This document shows, piece after piece, positions 33,463 through 44,645 of a stretch of 64,000 nucleotides of DNA (position 1 is the first letter of the stretch; each line of letters opens with the position of its first letter). The stretch covers positions 102,199,287 to 102,263,286 of the forward strand of contig CM077159.1 of NCBI GenBank assembly GCA_039583875.1. Direction: 5' to 3'. This DNA is from Platanthera guangdongensis. Its lineage: Eukaryota; Streptophyta; Magnoliopsida; Asparagales; Orchidaceae. A program made the position numbers and the translations under genes. The notes under the pieces are model-generated. The model was not told the origin of the DNA, searched no databases, and worked only from the letters and a program-made list of their open reading frames with translations.

Positions 33463-34257
33463 TTATTTATTTTCTAAAATAAAATTGTTATCTAAAAATT
33501 CATTAAAAAAATTACTAGGCACAATATTTTCATGAATTTCAATTTCTAAATATCCATAAGGGGAGTTTGAAAATTCATGAGGAGAATGAAAATCGGTATA
33601 AATAGGAGAAGAAACATATTTTTCTTCTATTTCACCCGGTGTGCTCATAACTTTAATTAATTCTTGATATAATAATTCTTCCTCCTCTTCCGAATAAGAC
33701 ACCAAGGGGGCACATGAAGATTCATGTTCCGTACTGGGTGAACTATTTGAAGAGGGTGAGAAATCATTAGAACAAGAAATAATTTCTTCTAAATTTTGGG
33801 GAGTATCAACTAGAAATTGTGTACAATCCCCAAAATTAGAAGAAGACATGTTCTCTGTGATAAAAGAAGAATAAAAATTCGGATCTAAATATTTGTTCTC
33901 ATAACTCAAAAAGTTTTCTGGTTGATCTTGCGAACAAGAAAAACCAAAATCTGAGGTGGAAGAAGAATTATTTAAATCAAAATAATTATTCGCATTTGAA
34001 AAATTATTTTCATGAAAAATAGGTGAATTGGAAAAATGAGTTTCATCAAAATTAGAAACAGAATTAGCATCAAAGTGAGAATAATTATTAATTGCAAAAT
34101 TATTTTCATAACAAATTTTTTGATAATAATAATAACAATTATCACTTTGACGAGGAGCACCACAATAATAACAAAAACTTTTTCGCTTTTTTGCAGATTC
34201 CAAAATATTTAGTTGACTTTGAAGCTTGGCAATTTTAGTGGCCAATTGAGATAACAT
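33463..34257 (-). CDS. Element C ORF: 264-residue Asn/Ser-rich protein of unknown function
   Basis: Intact open frame starting about 150 bp after the primer site, so it is the first gene of the element. Residues 1-20 (MLSQLATKIAKLQSQLNIL) look like a short coiled coil. Residues about 28-42 read FCYYCGAPRQSDNC, a cysteine cluster in the place where Athila-type Gag proteins have a CX2CG..C motif. The rest is rich in Asn, Ser, Phe, Tyr and acidic residues and looks disordered. There is no capsid, protease or RT domain. It may be a shrunken Gag relic or a nucleic-acid-binding packaging protein; neither is shown. Survival of 264 codons without a stop in such AT-rich DNA is notable. Confidence 0.6.
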   Translation of the reverse strand: MLSQLATKIAKLQSQLNILESAKKRKSFCYYCGAPRQSDNCYYYYQKICYENNFAINNYSHFDANSVSNFDETHFSNSPIFHENNFSNANNYFDLNNSSSTSDFGFSCSQDQPENFLSYENKYLDPNFYSSFITENMSSSNFGDCTQFLVDTPQNLEEIISCSNDFSPSSNSSPSTEHESSCAPLVSYSEEEEELLYQELIKVMSTPGEIEEKYVSSPIYTDFHSPHEFSNSPYGYLEIEIHENIVPSNFFNEFLDNNFILENK

Positions 34258-34403
34258 TTTTTTGTAAAAAGAAAATAAAACAACCGGTACTTAATAGAAA
34301 GGAATTTGAAAAAGAAAATGAAAAATAGAAATGGAGGTGGAGAACGATAATGATAAAAGTAATAAAATCTACGCTTTCAAAATATCAACAAAAATAGTCT
34401 ACA

Positions 34404-34415
34404 GCAACGGCGCCA
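34404..34415 (-). other. Primer binding site of C, tRNA-Asp type
   Basis: GCAACGGCGCCA on the plus strand matches the last 12 bases of plant tRNA-Asp; mismatches follow. It lies six bases from the 5' LTR. Confidence 0.75.
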
Positions 34416-34421
34416 AAAACT

Positions 34422-36032
34422 TGATGGAGAATTTATATAGTTTTAAAAATAATTTCGAACTATAATCCAAAATAGGCAAGTGTACCTATCGAGATATAGT
34501 ATAAAAAATTATCGTATTAGACTTGGGGCATGTTGAGTACTTCTACTCACGCAAATTAATATTATTTTATCGGAAAAATAAAAAGAGTGAATTTAAACTA
34601 TAACTAGAAAACAAACTAAAAGAAAGCACTTGATCTAGACTCACTTTAAAATAAACCTTTCATAAAAGCTGACTTCTAAATTAACTACTTCGACCGAGGA
34701 GGTTCCTAAATTACAAAAGTGCCTCTCTCGAGAATACGCTCTCGACTAAACTTAGGTTGATCGATTAAGACCTCTCGGCCAGTCAGAACCCCTAAGATTG
34801 CCTTATGCGGTGAACCCCGCTATTGGATTTGACTCCAATACGGAAGATCTGTGCCATCCTCTCTCGAGTAGTTCATGCGGCTCCTTCTACCTTTGAGTGA
34901 TCTACTCGTATCCATAATCTCTAGATAAATCTAGGATACGGATCTAAAATCAAAATCGAAGCATTTAAATCAAAGATAGATCGAATCGATAAAAATAGAG
35001 TTGACAAAAAAAAGATTAATTTATTCTAAAGCTTGACAAGATCAAGTGCTAATAAAATTGGCTACTCATTATCATAAAAGAACGATACATAAAAAGAAAA
35101 ACAAAGACATTCTTAAAATAAAAGTGCTAGAAATAAAGGTTAACTAAAATGTACATAAGGGAAAATGCATGAAAACAGTAAAATAAGTTACTAAAACTGG
35201 CTAAGAATTACTCCTAGATGCTTCCTAGATTCCTCTTCAGCTCCTGGCTTTGTCTAGATTTTATAGTAAAATTTCTGGAAGGTCACGCCCTAGGTCACTC
35301 CCATGACCTAGGGCGTGTAAGGATCGGAAACTGCTATTTTGAAAGCCCGGGAATGTTGGAGAAAAACCGCCAAAAGTCATCGTTCTTCGGGTCACGTCCC
35401 TAGGTCACACCCGTGACCTAGGGCATGTCAAGTCTTTTACTTAAAATGGAAGGAACTAGAAATGACGGGAATTAACTCTGGCGATTTCAGGATGGGTCAC
35501 GCTCGTGACCTAGGGCGTGTAAGCCAAGAACCGTCGAGATCTGAAACTTGCGACTCTAAGCGCGGTATGCCTGGACGTCACATATGTATGCCACGCCCGT
35601 AACCTGACGGTCACGCCCGTGACCTGGGGAATGTAGCTTGAAAATAGCGTGGAATCGAAACTGCAGCCCCGTCAGCAAGTCATGCCTACTGGTCACGTCC
35701 GTGACCCATTGGTCATGTCCGTGACCGTGGAGAGTAACTTTAAATCCGACATAGCAAGTACTCTAGAGCTCCTTTATGGGTCACGACCACATGTCATGCC
35801 CGTGATCGGAGGGTCACGCTCGTGTCTGGGCCGTATAAAGTTGATTTTTCTAGCAATCTTCAGTTTCATCTCCTGATCAGTCTTGTAAGCTCCAATTTGC
35901 TATTAGCAGCCCAGATTGACATGAAATAAGAAAACAAAGAATTTTAATAACAATATTAAAATAAACTAAATAAAATATTATTATTTGTTAAATAAAAATT
36001 ATATATAAATAATTACAAATAATGACTTATCA
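34422..36032 (-). repeat. 5' LTR of element C
   Basis: 1611 bp, TGATGGAGAATTT...TTATCA. An array with GTCACG-NN-CGTGAC units lies at about 35279-35830. It shares conserved segments (for example a GTGGAGGTTCC block and CCTCTCTCGAG) with the H LTRs. Confidence 0.88.
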
Positions 36033-36945
36033 CTCGACCTCCTCAGGTACTAACTCTTCAACAGCAGTCTGAGCCATCTTGGAAACCACTATCATCAGAT
36101 CCTCTATCTCTGTAATTGTCTCAACTAGCTCCCCCTCTGCTCCTACACTCAATCTCTCAGTAGTTTCCCTGGGGGTTGAATTCGGAATCCCTCCCTCAGG
36201 AATCTGTACTACCTCCTCCATAGGCAACATTTGGGCTCCCCCTAGCCTCAAGATTCTTCTATCCCACCTGGAAAATATGGATGAGTCTATTTTCTTCAAG
36301 TGATGGATAGGCACACCTTTGGTCATATCAAGCTTATCACCATCCTGTTAATTCAGGTACATGCTGATAATCCTCCCAAAGTTGGGAGTGTGTAGGTTGT
36401 CTTTGATTTTCTCAAACATTACATCACCCCAATCAATTCTCTTCCGGCAGATGATCGCCACAAGAATTTTGAACATCTCAGTAGAAAGGTAGTCATGGGA
36501 ACCGATTTTGCACAACAGTACTTTACCAATGATGTCTGATAGAAGCTTTCCTTCCTTGTTCATTCCTTTATGCTTTATAGCCTTTGTGCCTCGGGGCAGC
36601 CCACAGAAAAATAGAGCTCTAGAAAAATCATCCACGTCGAGGTAATCGGCCTCATTAAAAACAAGAATCCGCAAGTAACTAGTGAGGAGTGAAGCTTTAT
36701 CTCTGACTTTAGTCTACAGAACACTACTTTTGATGATGGTGTCCACACATCGCAGCTTGGCATGCTGAAAGAATTCAAGAACCTCCTTGTCCAGAACCTT
36801 CCAAGGGTGTTCTAAGACAAAGAAAAGTCCTGCAGTATCCAATATTAGGATCATATTACGGAATTCATCAGAGACAAAGGCAAACCCCGTTCGGACTAAT
36901 TCTCCACCTCTCATCAAACCACTAGTGCTTCGAGGGGCCTTGGAG
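36033..36945 (-). pseudogene. Copia D accessory ORF, N-terminal part with Transposase_32-like domain
   Basis: Extra gene of D downstream of pol. Three open stretches in one frame (36714-36917, 36348-36674, 36030-36326) are separated by single stops (TAG at 36714, TAA at 36348). The middle part, with LLSDIIGKVLLCKIGSHDYL, IICRKRIDWGDVMFEKI and FGRIISMYL, followed by SSIFSRWDRR, resembles the domain annotated in plants as putative plant transposon protein (I believe PF20167). It aligns with the F accessory ORF. Sireviruses are known to carry an extra, sometimes env-like, ORF here; this one shows no signal peptide or membrane segment. Element C interrupts it at 36032. Confidence 0.65.
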
Positions 36946-37561
36946 ATTCAAAGAACGAAAGAGAGCTTGCTGGAATACTGCCGGTTGAATAAATTGCTGT
37001 CACTGTACTTTCACTGTCAGAATGGCGAGAAACCACTGTTGGATCGGTGAGAGCAAGTTATCAAGATTTCAAGCCGTCGGAGGAATAATTGTCGGAAAAC
37101 GGTTTAGATCTTGCTAGAACATTGATGAATCCTTGGATTTCTATCACTGAACTAGATGATGACGAATGAGAGCAAATCCACAGGAGGAAGATGACAAGCA
37201 ACTGTCGCGGGAGCTGAAGAGTTGGGAGGGACTCTGCGGCGATTCGGCTTGATTTTGGCGAGTGTAGTCGTGCGGTTGCCCCTTTTTCCCATATTATATA
37301 TATATATATATATAATTTAAAAATTGACAAGGAAAGCGCGTACCTAACATTCAGCGGCTTTTTGGATCCAACATAAGAAGATATAAAATTTTGCCCTAAG
37401 TGAAATTCAACTAGTTTCGCCGAAACCGAGTCAGATTCGACGTGTATCCAATGATATTCGACGAATCCGCAAGTGTGTTGTCTGATATTCGACGAATTTT
37501 CCATGGGATATTTTTCAGCCTTCATGCATTTCCCGAGAGCTTCATGTCTTCTTGGCCCACT
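36946..37561 (-). other. Spacer between D pol and accessory ORF with LTR-type motifs
   Basis: Non-coding. A TA run lies at 37294-37313. At 37380-37505 several ATTCGACGAAT-type units occur that match D's own LTR array. Confidence 0.6.
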
Positions 37562-38254
37562 TCACGAATCCTTATTAGGCATACCCAGTTCCGTTTTGAA
37601 AAATGGGAACTTGGCCTCGTCCAGCGGCTTTGTGAAAATGTTTGCGACCTGTTTATCCATCGGGACATAGCTGAGGGCTATGACCTTGTTCTCCATATGC
37701 TCCCAGATGAAGTTATATCGCACCTCGATGTGCTTTGTCCGGTTGTGATAGACTGGATTATTCGCGATTGATATTGTGTTGGATGAGTCGTAATACATTG
37801 AAATCTTTTTAAACTTCAAGTTTTAGTCTTCAAGTTGATTCCTGATCCATAGAAGTTGTGTGCAACAACTACCTGTAGAGATATACTCTGACTCGGTCAT
37901 AGAAGTTGCCACACAATTCTACTTCTTACTCCTCCATGAAATAAGCCATCTTCTGAGGAATTGGCACGTCTCGAAAGTGCTTTTCCTGTCATCTCTACCT
38001 CCTGTAAAATCGTCATCTGAAAAACCAATTAGCTCGACATAATTATTTCTCGAGTACCATAAGCCAATATTTGGTGTACCCTTAAGGTATCTTAAAACTC
38101 GTTTTGCAGTGACGTAATGATATTCCTTTGAGTTCACCTGAAATCTAGCGCAGACGCATGTCGAAAATATTATATCTGGTGTACTGGCAGTGAGGTAGAG
38201 AAAGGATCCAATTATGTTTGTACTTGGATTCATCAAAAGGTTTCCCTTTCTCAT
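37562..38254 (-). pseudogene. Copia D RNase H
   Basis: C-terminal pol domain, which would remove the RNA strand during cDNA synthesis. [18 protein letters not shown] and IFTKPLDEAKFP, typical Copia RNase H and terminal motifs, are at 37562-37819. The N-terminal part with GRDDRKSTFETCQF is at 37919-38254. The two parts are in different frames and stops separate them. Confidence 0.85.
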
Positions 38255-39044
38255 CCTTGTCCAGAGATATAGTTGAACTCATTTGAGTCCACATAGAGGT
38301 TGTGTTCTCCATTCTGAATTTCTTAAGAAGCTCCTTGGTGAACTTTGTCGAAGAGATGAAAATTCCATCTTCATATTGTTTCACCTGAAGTCCTAAGAAA
38401 TTCTTTAGCTCTCTCATACTGCTTATTTCAAACTTCCCTTTCATAAGTTTGGAAAACTTCTTCCAAAGGTTGTCTTCCGTAGAGCCAAATATGAGATCAT
38501 GGACATAAATTTGCACTAGCAGTATCTTGCCTTTTACTTCTCTAAGAAATAATGTCTTTTTTATTTTTCCTCTTGTGAACTTGTTCTCAAGAAGAAAGCT
38601 AGATAACATCTCATACCAAACTCGGGGAGCTTGCTTTAAGCCGTATAGAGCTTTATTTAAAAAATAAACATAATCAGGGAAATTGGAATTAAATAAACCT
38701 AGGGGTTGTGCTACGTATACTTCCTCTTTCAGATTCTCGTTTAGGAATGCTAACTCCACGTACATTTGGTAGACAGTGAAGCCTTTGAGGGCAGCATACA
38801 CAAGAAACAACCTGATCAGCTTGAGCCTAGCCACTGGAGCAAAGGTCTGGTGGAAGTATATTCCTTCTTTTTGTTTATATCCTTGAGCTACAAGCGTGGC
38901 TTTATTCTTGATAATGACTCCATTTTCGTCCAGCGTTTTTCTGAAGATCCACTTGGTGTCGATCACTTTATATCCTTTAGGGCTAGGTACCAACTCCGAG
39001 ACTTTGCAACGTTCAAACTGATTGATCTTCTCTTGCATTACCAA
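38145..39044 (-). pseudogene. Copia D reverse transcriptase, catalytic residues lost
   Basis: 300-codon open frame covering most of the Copia [46 protein letters not shown] and FLGLQVKQYEDG. Two of the three active-site aspartates have changed: the motif normally YQMDVKSAF reads YQMYVELAF, and the YVDD box reads YVHD. The enzyme would be inactive although the frame is still open. Confidence 0.9.
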
Positions 39045-40330
39045 AATCCAAGAATCATCCTTGTTTGCTTCTTCAAATTAATTTGGCTTAACCAGTGATA
39101 GAAAACTTAGATGCATAATCTCATTAGTTGTACCTCTTCTAGTTCTAACATTGTCGCCTGGCTCTCCAATTATTTGATCAATTGGGTGATCTCTTAGGTG
39201 TCTGAACCGTAGATATCTTGCTCTCCCACAAGCAGACTCTGTTGAATTTGGTGCATCCTCTGGTGGTTGAAGCAATTCTTCCTCTAGCAGTTTTACATCC
39301 CCCAAGCCTGGAATGACGATCTTGACCGAGCATGGAGCTTCATCTCTGACATCTTCATGCAAGCTTAGTTCCATGAACTCGGTACCTGCATCTGCATTAA
39401 TAACACTAGACGAGCTGCTTTGGAGTAGGATTGTCTCATCAAATACAACATTGATTGACTCTTCTACCTCTAGAGTTTTTTTATTAAAAATTTGATATTC
39501 CTTACTATGGCTACTATAAACTACAAAAATACCTTCAAAACATTTTTCACTAAACTTTGTGCAGTAATACTTCTCATTATTAAGTACAGAGCATTTACTT
39601 CCAAATATTCTAAAATAGGACACAGTTGGTTTTCTGTCCTTCAATAGCTAATATGGAGTCTTACGATAGCTTTTGTTGATAAGTTCTTTGTTTTGCACGT
39701 GACAAGTTGTGTTGATTGCTTCATCCCAGAAGTACTCTAGAAGTGAAGCGTCATTCAACATAGTTGTACGTGTTTCAATTAGGGTTTTATTCCTTCTCTC
39801 TGCATCTCCATTTTGTTGAAAAGTGCGCGGGGAGGAAAACTCATGAAAGATACCTTGGCTTTCACAGATTTTTTCATGGCACCTGACTAAAATTCTGTTT
39901 CATGATCACTTCTGATTTTGACCACTGATCATTTCAATTCATTCTGAATTTGCCGGAGAAAATTTGTGAATGTGTCGAAGGTGTCTGACATGTATTTCAG
40001 AAAGGACAACCAAGTAAAATGCGAGTAGTCATCAACAATTACTAACGTGTAGACCTTACCGCCTAAACTGTGAATAGTCAAAGCACTGAATAATTCCATA
40101 TGAAGTAAGTATAAACTTCTTGAAGAATCTTTTTCAGCGATACCCTTGAAGGTAGCCCTTGTCTGCTTACCTATTTGGCATGCGTGACACAAACTCTCTT
40201 TAAGGCACTTAATGCTGAGAGCATCAGCACTAAGTTGTGAGAAAATAACATATTTATTATTTTGAAATTAATATGTACTAATCTTTTGTGACATTGGTCA
40301 CAAAGTGACGTACAATCTTTTGCAAGAAGA
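39045..40330 (-). pseudogene. Copia D integrase
   Basis: Broken integrase. 39929-40192 has [16 protein letters not shown], the end of the zinc region, and LLHMELFSALTIHSLGG, where the first catalytic Asp (usually HMDLFGP) is Glu. The region 39645-39928, with the second Asp and Glu, has stops and shifts. 39078-39644 is the C-terminal part, KPTVSYFRIFGSKCSVLNN to LRDHPIDQIIGEPGDN. Confidence 0.85.
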
Positions 40331-40477
40331 CAAACTAGTGTAGAATTGTCTTAGCAAAGAAAATTTAAACATAAAATATTTTTGCTCTGAGTGCCTGTTA
40401 AGACCATCTCCAAATCTGCAGACGACTTTATCAAACAATTATCCTTATAGAACTCAACGATGTAGTCTATCACAAAA

Positions 40478-40735
40478 CTAACTTATGCTAATAAGATTAT
40501 TGTGTAATCCTTCAACATAAGTCACGTCTGTGAAAGAGAATACTCCGTTGGAGATCATACCATAGCCTTTTGTAGTTCCCCGATCTGACTCTCCAAAGTT
40601 GACTTTTGGTCCATCTTTGACTTGGGTGAAATCAAGCAACAGGCTTCTTATCCTGGTCATGTGCTGAGAGCATCCATTGCCCAAATACCAGATTGGATTT
40701 TTGTTGGCCTTTGGACATGCCTGCAATCATAAATC
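40478..40735 (-). pseudogene. Copia D protease
   Basis: Aspartic protease fragment. The active-site block reads WYLGNGCSQHMTR where A' has WYLDSGCSRHMTG, so both Asp and Ser of D-S-G are replaced. It is followed by KVNFGESDRGTTKGYG and VEGLHNNLISIS. Confidence 0.85.
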
Positions 40736-40742
40736 ATTTTAC
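40721..40742 (-). promoter_or_regulatory. Splice-acceptor-like site at gag-pol border (D)
   Basis: The minus strand reads AAAATGATTTATGATTGCAG just before the protease frame, in the same position as 26905-26925 in A'. Confidence 0.35.
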
Positions 40743-42996
40743 CTTAGGAACACAAATGGATTTGGGTCATTGGTTCTTGGTCAGCTTAACACCACTAGGA
40801 ACATTAACTCTGTCAGTGGTTGGTCTCGCATGGTTAACTCGTGGAGTTACAAAATTAGTAGGGTTGAACCAAGAATCTATGCCAAATTGACTAATTTTAT
40901 CGCAGCACCAACAGTCAAACCTATTTTACCTTCTCTTGTACTCCTGCTTTACCTTTTGAACGTGAGTCTAGCAGGGGCCATATACTTGGAGGTGGAAGCC
41001 TCTTGGTTACAGCATACATAGGGCTTCTTCATCACCTTTGCCTTAGGTACAAAAGTTTTGGCTTTTGGTGCCCTCTTATGGTTATGTCCATAAACATAAG
41101 GACCATAACTCTTGAGTTCAATCTCTTTATAAGGTACTTTGAAGACACTGGCACCATAGTCTTGGGGGTGTATCCATCCCTGGTACTGTTTCTTGGGCTC
41201 TACATAAGTAGGCCTAGCCAGATGACCGTAGGATGACTCAAGGTCGAACTTGTTTGTCGGGATGATTACCTTCCTAAATGAGGGTTTACCTAGAGTTGCC
41301 TTCCCCTTTTCTTTGGCACTGGATTTCTTGGCAGCCTTACCTTTTCCAACTATATGGTCAAGACCACTACTCTTCTTCGTAGTTGAGAACTCATCATTGA
41401 GAGGGAGAATAGTCTTTGGCTTGCAGTAACTCTCAACAAGTTTTATCTCCACCAAGAGCTTTTCTTCTAGCACATCAAGATATTTCTCTTTTAGACTTAA
41501 TATTTCAGCCGAGCTTTTCAATTCCTCTTGCAAGGAGTGAACTTCACTTCTAAGAGGAGTCAATGCTGTAATTTCCTCCCTCGGGCTTGATTCTACTACC
41601 TTGAGTGAGGCAATCTCTTTTGCTTGCCTTTTGACCACCTTTCGGCATTTGTCAAAAGCCTTCAAAAGGTTCTCATGCTGAACCATTAACTCAGACACGG
41701 CCTCTTTAGAAGAATATCCTTCATGACCATTAGTGGACGTTTTTGATTCTAAGAGTACCGTTTTCGAGTTTACCTTCCCGCAATACTCAGAGTCACCAAC
41801 TTCCTCGTCTGGTTGATCCATGAACCCGAAGTAGGCTTCCTCATTCTCTGAGCTCGACTCACTTGAGTCACTGTCGCCGAGAGTCTTGGACTTCATTACG
41901 ATGAATCTCTTTTCTTTTCTTTTGCCCATAAAGGATCTTTTCTCCTCTTTCTTGGAGCCCTCCTTCTTCTTATATGGGCATTCAGCAATCATGTGACCTA
42001 TCTTGTTACAATAGTAACACACAATGTCAGAGGAAGAGTGTTTGTTCAGTTTAGATCTATACCTGTCCTCTCGGATGTATCTTTTTCTAGAGTGATAACC
42101 ATGACGATGAGACTTTCTGAAATTAGATGAGGATGACTGATTCTTCATATGTCTCCTCCTGCTGAGTAGTTTCTTGAACTGCTTAGATATTAGAGAGAAC
42201 TCTCCATCTGATAGCTTAGAGTCAGATGTGCTAGGCTCGGAGTCTTCTAGGGTGTTAGGAGCACGAGTCCTTACTAGTGAAATAGCTTTGGACTTTCTTG
42301 ACCCTTCCGCCTTTAGGGCCACTGACTTCTCTTTGTTGGAAGTCTGACTGCTTTGCTCCTCCTTCTTTCTAGTGTTCATTTGTAGTTCATACGAGAGCAA
42401 TTTCCCAAAGAGGTTCTGAGGGTCAATTTCAGGCAGCTTTCCAAATTCTCTAATGGCTACGTCTTTGGTGTCCCAGTCCTTTGTCAGGGATCTCAGAAAT
42501 TTGTTGTTGAGCTTGCCATTAGTGAAATTACGACCATAATTCCTGAGGCTGTTTACAATCTTAAAGAAATTCTCGAAGCTGTCAGCAATACTATCACTTC
42601 ATCCTTGCTTGAATTTTTCGTATTCCGAATTCAACAATGATCTGCGGTCGTCTCTGACTTCTTCTGTCCCTTCCATCATCACAACTAGGTAGTCTCACAT
42701 TCTTTTGATAGATTTACAGTGGAATAGATTCTAAAGCATTGAGTCATCTATTGCACATACGATGATGTTCTTTGTCATCTTATCAAGAGAGACTAAGGAA
42801 ATTTCATCCTTAGTCAAGTCCATCATCTTCTTGGGATCATGACTGCAGGATTTAGAGCTAATGGTTGAGTAGTTATGCGGGGTCCTTCCACAATCTGGAA
42901 TATTCTGGGATCAGTAGCTTACATGAAGAACCTTACTTGTTCTTTCTACATGGGAAAGTTTTCTTTTGTGCATACTGGAAGCTTCATAGAAGACAT
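40743..42996 (-). pseudogene. gag: Copia D gag
   Basis: Large Sirevirus-type Gag, probably from ATG at 42996 (MSSMKLPVC). A Trp codon has become TAG in the FPIW motif, and 42401-42950 is broken by further changes. 40949-42400 is open for 483 codons: a basic linker, zinc knuckle CYYCNKIGHMIAEC, an acidic Ser-rich part, a coiled coil (ENLLKAFDKCRKVV to EEKLLVEIK) and a basic region. After a one-base frameshift the decayed second knuckle (CWCCDKISQFGID) is recognisable near 40880-40910. Confidence 0.85.
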
Positions 42997-43090
42997 GTCT
43001 TTACTTCTGTCTATGGTTACTAGACAAAATCTCTTGATGCTAGAACAGAGATCTTGTTCAAGGTGTTAACCTTATATCGAACAAAATGCC

Positions 43091-43102
43091 CCTCTGATAC
43101 TA
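43091..43102 (-). other. Primer binding site, Copia D (decayed)
   Basis: The minus strand TAGTATCAGAGG resembles the initiator tRNA-Met site TGGTATCAGAGC with two changes, two bases from the LTR. Confidence 0.75.
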
Positions 43103-43210
43103 ATTAAAAGTGTCTAGTGTCTACCTAAATCACCTAGAGGGGGCGAATAAGTGATGTTTGTATCTTTTCGTGGAATAAAAATTACTTAAAATTTTAGTAC
43201 ACAGACTTCG

Positions 43211-43250
43211 AGATTTATAGTGGTTCCCCGATTTGGGCACGCCCACTTTC
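43211..43250 (-). promoter_or_regulatory. LTR core promoter block (Copia D, 5' LTR)
   Basis: Minus strand GTGGGCGTGCCCAAATCGGG, then GAACCACTATAAATCTCG. Confidence 0.6.
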
Positions 43251-43954
43251 CCACCTCGCCTATCTACCACGAAGGGATAGATTCGGCTACTTCACCAAAC
43301 TCAGTTTTCCACAAATCTTACACCTCGGAGACGCAACTCCTACACTCGAAGACGATGCTCTTACCACTCGATCCACAACCGGATCTACGACTCGATCCAC
43401 AAACGGATCTACCACTCGATCCACAAACAGATCTACCACTCGGAGAAAAATCTCCTACAAAAGTAAATGAATATTACACAATATTATTACACCCAACTTA
43501 GATAAGATTTGAAATCTTCAATCTGTCGTTCTTCGAGAATAGTAGATCTTGAAATTGCTTGGAGAACACGGAATATCAAACTTAGAAGATCTTGAATCTT
43601 GACTTCAATCTTCGATCGACTCGATATGGAGGAGTATAGATCTGTAGAGAGAGTAGTAATCTAGTCATATATGTCAAAGAAGATAAACCGTGCACTGCAG
43701 ATCATCGGCGGCCGAACGGAATGTCGTGATGCGTACGGAGCCGAGACGACAGATTTCTGATTTGGAAGTTTAGCGATTTCGAATTGAGAGTAATAGCACC
43801 CTTAGATGGAAAGGAAATATCCCCTAGGTAATTTTAGAGATCTCCTTGCCAACAGTATCAAGAAAATTTCCAAAAATGAAACCTAGAAAGCACTGTCCAT
43901 AGCCAACCGAACCACAACGAGAATTTTTAAAAGGCCGGAGAATGACCTAAGTCA

Positions 43955-44480
43955 AATTCATCGAGTATCGCTGAGTATCACTAGTATACTCGCTGAATGG
44001 TTCTTAATATACGACTAATGAGACTTAGAGAAATTAGCTCAGGCCTGTAAATCACTCAACGCCAAGGCGGAGGCCATACTCGACTAATTCAATGAGTATC
44101 ATTTGGTATACTCGATGAATTCATCGAGTATCAGCTAGCTCACTCGACGCACCCGACACTTGGCAAAGTTATATATGACGAATGAGTCTTAGAAAAATAA
44201 AGTGAAGTAGCATCGAATGGACTCGCCAAATTCGGCATGTATCATCTAGTATATTCGACGAATTCGACGAGTATCATTACATACATTCGACGAATTCGAT
44301 GAGAATACACGATGAAACTCGGCGAATTTTACTCGACAGATTTTTTAATTCTTAGAGAATTTTCCCTAAGTATAAATGATGAATTTGACGAGTGTTGGAA
44401 GGGATATACGACGAATTCGACGAGTATCAATGAGTATACTCGACGAATTTGACGAGTATTCCTAACCAAACTCGACAAAT
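43955..44480. repeat. Inverted-repeat array in D 5' LTR
   Basis: ATACTCG..CGAGTAT units, for example near 44435-44460, homologous to 20205-20740. Confidence 0.8.
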
Positions 44481-44645
44481 TTTACTTAGGTAAATTCTTG
44501 TCCTTCTGATTTCAAGCCTTTGAACTTCCTTGATCCTTCCCCTGTACTTAGGATATAAGTACACCTCAATAGAGAGATTACATTTGAGTCAACACATTGA
44601 CCTACACATTGAAGGATTACATTATATAGTCCTGTGTTTACTGAC

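Larger units (their letters stand above)
22735..36032 (-). mobile_element. Non-autonomous Gypsy-like element C, carrying Copia A' in its 3' LTR
   Basis: LTRs at 22735-31716 (including the A' insertion; about 1.64 kb without it) and 34422-36032 (1611 bp), termini TGATGG...TTATCA. The flanks CTTGA and CTCGA form a target duplication with one mismatch. The primer site is tRNA-Asp-like. The 2.7-kb interior has one small ORF and no pol. In a sampled 185-bp stretch the LTRs differ by about 8 percent, older than A' as nesting requires. Confidence 0.85.
19372..44645 (-). mobile_element. Copia element D (Sirevirus-like with extra ORF), host of C, A' and H
   Basis: Degenerate Ty1/copia element on the minus strand. 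Order from the 5' end: LTR (43105-44645, cut), gag, protease, integrase, RT, RNase H, a motif-bearing spacer, an accessory ORF, polypurine tract, 3' LTR (19372-21049). Element C (22735-36032) lies inside the accessory ORF and the H cluster interrupts the 5' LTR at 44646. The position of the extra ORF and the large coiled-coil Gag fit the Sirevirus group. Confidence 0.88.
43105..44645 (-). repeat. 5' LTR of Copia D, cut by element H
   Basis: Starts TAAAAGTGTC (TG mutated to TA). It matches 19372 onward up to TTTACTGACC and then breaks at H. The missing end should lie beyond the window, right of the H/F insertion. Hairpin at 43129-43155, array at 43955-44480. Confidence 0.87.
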
